DNA of 28,351 nucleotides from Gemmatimonadota bacterium (GTDB lineage Bacteria; ARS69), in contig JAGQIB010000340.1 of the NCBI GenBank assembly GCA_020431545.1, positions 1 through 28,351 of the forward strand. Direction: 5' to 3'. Made by a program: the position numbers and the translations under genes. Positions 25,039 to 28,351 of the stretch are shown piece by piece; the first letter of the stretch is position 1; every line of letters begins with the position of its first letter. Below the pieces are notes generated by a model. The model made no database searches, was not told the origin of the DNA, and was given only the letters and a program-made list of their open reading frames with translations.

Positions 25039-26429
25039 GGGGCGGAGTAGGCCGGTGACGACTTCGTGGCGACGAGGCGGCGATTCTCGAGGGCGAGCAG
25101 GCGGGCCACCACGAGCCAGGCGGCGACCAGGACGACGTTCAACCCCACCAGGAGCGGAACAGGACTGACCACCAGAGCGGATACCCCCAGGACCGAGAGC
25201 GCGGCCAACCCGTCGCCGATGCGGACGAAGGCGGTGTCGATCACGACTTTCGCCTTGTACACCATCGTGGCCGGCGTGGGCAGCCAGAGAATCTGGCGGG
25301 CCGTGTTGTTGAGGGAGTAATTCGAGGAGTTCTCCGCGATCTTCAGGATCTTGATCAGGGCGAGGGCCGGGAAGGTCGCCATCATGCCGTACGAGACGAG
25401 CGCGATGATCGGCGTGAAGAACAGGATGGCGACGAACCCGCCGATCTTGATGATCCGCGACGCGAAGAACGCCTGCAGCAGAAGGGCCGCCAGGTTCACC
25501 CAGAAGTAGAGGTTGTTGTAGAACCTGGTCGTCTCGAGCTTCAGGAGGCTGGTCAGCTCGCCCCCGTCCGTCACACCGCTCGCCGCGAACTGGTGCCGGA
25601 GCACTTCCTGCAGGTGCGCGTAGAGAACGTTCTCCCCGTTCGTGTTGACCCAGTTCACGATCAGGGCCAGCAACGCCGCAAGCAGGAGATAGCGGTTCCC
25701 GAAGATCATGACGAACGGATTCCCGCTCCCGGGGGCGGCCGGCTCGCGGCGTCTCTCCGGCCGACGCAACATGCCTCCGGTCTGACCGCGTCGGTCCACG
25801 AGGTGAACGAGCGCGAGGGCGAGGGCGAGCGGAACGATGGCGGCGATCAGCAGGTCCCAGACATCGAGAACCGCGAGCAACCGCTCCCCGAGCCAGGAAC
25901 CGCCGACGGCCCCCGCCGACGCACCGATCGCCACGAGCGGGAGCAATCGTTCCCCACGCCGTACGGAGTACAGATCCGCGGCGAATGCCCAGGAAAGGGT
26001 GACCGTCGTCACGCCGTACACGCCGACCCAGAGGTAGAACAGGATCCCGAGCGCCGCCGACGTGGGGCCGCCCTCCACCGGGCGGACCAGCCAGAACATC
26101 AACAGGTTGCCCGTGAACACGATCGTCGCCGATGTCAGCAACGCGCGTCGCTTGAGATGGCTCGCGAGCCAGCCGAGGAACGGCGCGATGCCTATCAGGA
26201 GCACGCTCTGGCCGAAGCTCGAGTACGCCTTGATCTGGATCTTGGAGAGGCCTCGGATCTCCGTGATGGCGAGCCAGCCCTCGCGCAGCGGCTTCACGAA
26301 GTAGTAGGACGTGAGCACGAGGAAGACCACGAGCAGAAGAAGAAGCGCGGTGGGGCCCTCCCCCGCCCGCACGTCGGCGAAGATCCGCAGGAAGCGTTCG
26401 AGGCCGCCGGCCTCCCGAGCTTTCGGCAT
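25035..26429 (-). CDS. Npt1/Npt2-type (ADP/ATP-antiporter family) membrane transporter
   Basis: A 464-residue inner-membrane protein with about 12 hydrophobic segments. ATG 26429 has GGAG 7 nt upstream. The open frame continues to 28172, but that part is antisense to the PEP-synthase-like gene and not coding. Motifs resemble nucleotide transporters of the ATP:ADP antiporter family, which is shared with the major facilitator fold: SYYFVKPLREGWL in the first helix, SWAFAADLYSVRRGERLLPL, GASAGAVGGSWLG and ENSSNYSLNNTARQILWLPT. Members in intracellular bacteria exchange ATP/ADP, but free-living bacteria also carry relatives of unknown substrate. The stop overlaps the serine hydrolase start. Substrate not determined. 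Confidence 0.87.
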   Translation of the reverse strand: MPKAREAGGLERFLRIFADVRAGEGPTALLLLLVVFLVLTSYYFVKPLREGWLAITEIRGLSKIQIKAYSSFGQSVLLIGIAPFLGWLASHLKRRALLTSATIVFTGNLLMFWLVRPVEGGPTSAALGILFYLWVGVYGVTTVTLSWAFAADLYSVRRGERLLPLVAIGASAGAVGGSWLGERLLAVLDVWDLLIAAIVPLALALALVHLVDRRGQTGGMLRRPERRREPAAPGSGNPFVMIFGNRYLLLAALLALIVNWVNTNGENVLYAHLQEVLRHQFAASGVTDGGELTSLLKLETTRFYNNLYFWVNLAALLLQAFFASRIIKIGGFVAILFFTPIIALVSYGMMATFPALALIKILKIAENSSNYSLNNTARQILWLPTPATMVYKAKVVIDTAFVRIGDGLAALSVLGVSALVVSPVPLLVGLNVVLVAAWLVVARLLALENRRLVATKSSPAYSAP

Positions 26430-26549
26430 CCGCAACTCCGCCCGAGCGTCACGAGTGGTTTTCACTGTCTGGCCTGCGAAACGGGACACTATACTAGCCT
26501 CCTGGCTCTCGGTGGAGCCAGTCCGTAACCGACTCGTGGATGCCCGCTC
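26430..26549. promoter_or_regulatory. Divergent promoter region with a two-way -10
   Basis: ACTATACT (26488-26495) reads TATACT on the + strand and TATAGT on the - strand. It could therefore serve as -10 for the PEP-synthase-like gene (leader about 50 nt) and for the transporter gene (leader about 55 nt). No good -35 is seen on either side. A 7-bp hairpin CTGGCTC-TCGGTG-GAGCCAG (26502-26521) follows on the + side. No strong ribosome site precedes the ATG at 26550. Confidence 0.4.
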
Positions 26550-28351
26550 ATGTTTTTCGACCGTCCAACGCTCGTTCGATCCGCCCGGGTGGCGCCCTTG
26601 GCCGGCGCGTTCCTGTTGCTCGCCGCGGCCCCGCCCCCGCTCCGTCCGCCGTCCGACGACGTTCTGCGGGAGGCGACGGCGCTCGTCGAGGCCATGAAGA
26701 CGTCCGAGCGAGGGCCCTACCGACGGATCGCCTGGTTCTGCAACGACGGCACGGTCCAGCCGCCCGTTCCTTACGCGTGTCGGGATCGGGGCGGCGGACG
26801 CCAGCACGCGGAGTACTCCACCGATCGCGAGCGGCTCGCCGAGCTCGGCTTCCCCGTGGGCACGATCTTCGCCGCCCTCCCGTGGACCGAGGTGTGGGAG
26901 CCCGAGCGTCGCCACTTGCGCCTCCGGCAACTGGTCCTGGAGCGGTACCTCGTCGCCGCGGACGACGGCTGGGTCCTGCGGCAAGCTCGCTGGTACCGCG
27001 GACGAGTGCAGATCGAGGACGAGGAGTCCGCCGGGCGCGATCTGCTGATCCAGCTCCTCGCCCGGACCGACTGGGTGCGGTCCGACTTCCTGCTCGCGCG
27101 CGAGGCCACGCGCGCGATCCCCCATCACGGCGGCGAGGACCGGACGCGTCTTCTCCGCCGACTCGCGGAAGACATCGCGCGAATCGACTCCGCGTTCCAG
27201 CCGCTCCGCATCAAGATCCACACGTCGCCGGAACCGAAGGATGCCGCCTCGGTCCGGGACTGGACGAGTGCCGCGCGGAAGCGCGGCGTCGCGGACGACG
27301 TGGTCGCGCAGGCGGACAGCCTGATCACCGTGATCGAGTCGCTGTACTCGGACCAGGGACGCGCCGAGCGACTCGCGCAGTACCGGCGGCGACTCGCCAG
27401 GAGCAAATCGGATCGGGAGCTCGCGACTCGACTGGCCGCGCTCGAGGGCGCCCCGCTCGCCGCGCGTCTCCCGCAACTGGCCGGCCTCCTGCGTGACCTG
27501 CGCCGCACCGTCGAAGCCTCGACCGACGGCGAACGCAACGTCCGCCTGCTCGACCTTTCGCTCGAGCTCGAGTCGCTGCTCGTCGCCGACGCCTTCACCC
27601 GCCTCTCCGCGGAGTCGGCGTCCCGCTCGGATCTCGCGGAGCTGGCGCGCGTACTGGCGGACGGCACGTACGGCGTCGGGTTGCTCTCGGAGGGAGAACG
27701 CGACGAGGTCACGACGGCGCTCGCCGCGCTTCCGCCCGACGGCTCCACGTCCTCGGAGGCGTGGCTCGAGGCCGCCCGAGTCCTGCGGCGAACCGGCACG
27801 TGGTCGCTCGGCGCCGTTCGCTGGACCTTTGCCGAGCCGCTCGCGCAGTGGGGTGCACTCGAGCCGAAGGCCACCCGGTTCCCCGACGATCTGCTCCGCA
27901 GCTCGCCCGCACTCGCGCTCGGAGAGGTCACGCGCGCGTTCGTGGCGGATGCCGAGTCGGTGGCCGGCACGCCGCACCGCGTGTTCGAGACCGCCGCGCC
28001 GAATCTCGTGGGGCTCAATCCCGGAGTCGCGGTCGGCCGCCTGCGGGTGGCCGATCCGGACGAAGTCGGGAACGTCGCGCGCGATGAGATCGTCGTCCTG
28101 CGCCGGACGGTGTCCGAGCTCTCCCCCGTGGCGGGGATCCTCACGCTGTCCGAGGGCAACCTGCTCTCCCACATCCAGATCCTGGCCCGCAACCTCGGGA
28201 TTCCGAACGCTCTCCTCTCGCGGGACGCCGGCGCCCGGGTCACGGCGGCCGACGGGGATTCCGTCCTGCTCGCCGTATCGTCGGCGGGATCGGTCGTCCT
28301 CGAACGGTGGGCCGACGTTCCGGACTCGCTGCGGAACGCGCTGACCCGACG
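26550..28351 (+). CDS. Exported PEP-synthase-like protein with phosphohistidine swivelling domain (3' partial)
   Basis: The frame is open for 600 codons from ATG 26550 to the window edge without a stop, and translation is balanced and protein-like. The first in-frame upstream stop is at 26526, and this is the first ATG after it. The N-terminus looks like a signal peptide (Arg5/Arg10/Arg13, then APLAGAFLLLAAAPPP). About 40-520 is an alpha-rich region not recognised, rich in Arg/Glu/Leu. At 528-560 the sequence GILTLSEGNLLSHIQILARN, followed by LGIPNALLS, matches the swivelling domain of PEP synthase / pyruvate phosphate dikinase and glucan-water dikinase, with His541 as phospho-acceptor. Relatives carry the ATP-grasp (PPDK N-terminal) domain after it, which would be outside the window. 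Export of an ATP-using enzyme would be odd. Function unknown. Confidence 0.82.
   Translation, partial: MFFDRPTLVRSARVAPLAGAFLLLAAAPPPLRPPSDDVLREATALVEAMKTSERGPYRRIAWFCNDGTVQPPVPYACRDRGGGRQHAEYSTDRERLAELGFPVGTIFAALPWTEVWEPERRHLRLRQLVLERYLVAADDGWVLRQARWYRGRVQIEDEESAGRDLLIQLLARTDWVRSDFLLAREATRAIPHHGGEDRTRLLRRLAEDIARIDSAFQPLRIKIHTSPEPKDAASVRDWTSAARKRGVADDVVAQADSLITVIESLYSDQGRAERLAQYRRRLARSKSDRELATRLAALEGAPLAARLPQLAGLLRDLRRTVEASTDGERNVRLLDLSLELESLLVADAFTRLSAESASRSDLAELARVLADGTYGVGLLSEGERDEVTTALAALPPDGSTSSEAWLEAARVLRRTGTWSLGAVRWTFAEPLAQWGALEPKATRFPDDLLRSSPALALGEVTRAFVADAESVAGTPHRVFETAAPNLVGLNPGVAVGRLRVADPDEVGNVARDEIVVLRRTVSELSPVAGILTLSEGNLLSHIQILARNLGIPNALLSRDAGARVTAADGDSVLLAVSSAGSVVLERWADVPDSLRNALTR

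Noticed and set aside
26430..28172. The leftward open frame of the transporter extends 1.7 kb upstream, giving a 1045-residue frame
   Set aside because: This part is antisense to a well-formed rightward gene, is Arg/Gly/Glu-rich without domains, and the transporter has a good ribosome site at ATG 26429.

Overview
The window is very GC-rich, fully double-stranded coding DNA from an uncultured-type, Gram-negative, didermic bacterium. Several exported proteins carry FlgD-like C-terminal domains of the kind used as type A tags by type IX secretion. Others are lipoproteins, YVTN and Asp-box propellers, CRTAC1/TPR pairs and a DUF2277 protein. This mix fits the FCB superphylum and its relatives (Eisenbacteria, Krumholzibacteria, Latescibacteria, Gemmatimonadota-like lineages). 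The assignment is inference from gene content; no rRNA or other phylogenetic marker is present. I saw no tRNA, rRNA, CRISPR array, insertion sequence or integrase.

Layout. (1) 1-3067: the 3' part of a large secreted fusion of tandem beta domains, a YVTN-type propeller, a di-haem cytochrome c peroxidase-like domain and an FlgD-like tail. (2) 3068-3605: a gene-free stretch with a terminator and an almost perfect sigma-54 promoter. (3) 3606-6598 (+): an AsmA-like membrane protein, then a tight three-gene unit of a cystathionine beta-synthase-type PLP enzyme, a protein with two PARP-type zinc fingers and a short-chain dehydrogenase. (4) 10149-6611 (-): DUF2277, TPR lipoprotein and CRTAC1 (FG-GAP + ASPIC/UnbV) lipoprotein, the last two overlapping by 4 nt. 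(5) 17103-10262 (-): a signalling block. A 1507-residue CheB-CheR-PAS-histidine kinase is followed by three overlapping genes: a lone receiver, a receiver fused to a degenerate histidine kinase (phospho-acceptor His replaced by Gln), and a second lone receiver. None has a DNA-binding or enzymatic output domain.

(6) 17384-24012: an exported-protein region. It holds a small Cys-rich protein, a 718-residue Asp-box propeller with an FlgD-like tail, a DNRLRE-type protein, a LolA-like periplasmic protein, and two further secreted proteins. Three of these proteins, unrelated in their bodies, end in the same short motif, [VI]-[DE]-x-x-S-W-G-x-[VI]-K-x-x-Y-[RK]. I regard this as the best candidate in the window for an undescribed system: a C-terminal sorting or anchoring tag distinct from the FlgD-like tag used by two other proteins here. 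(7) 26429-24118 (-): a nucleotide-transporter-family (Npt1/ADP-ATP-type) membrane protein overlapping a class A beta-lactamase-fold serine hydrolase. It is divergent from (8) 26550-28351 (+): the N-terminal 600 residues of an apparently exported PEP-synthase-like protein with a phosphohistidine swivelling domain.

Many genes start with GTG. Stop/start overlaps (ATGA or GTGA) occur at four gene junctions, so translational coupling is common here. Convergent gene pairs share strong hairpin terminators.
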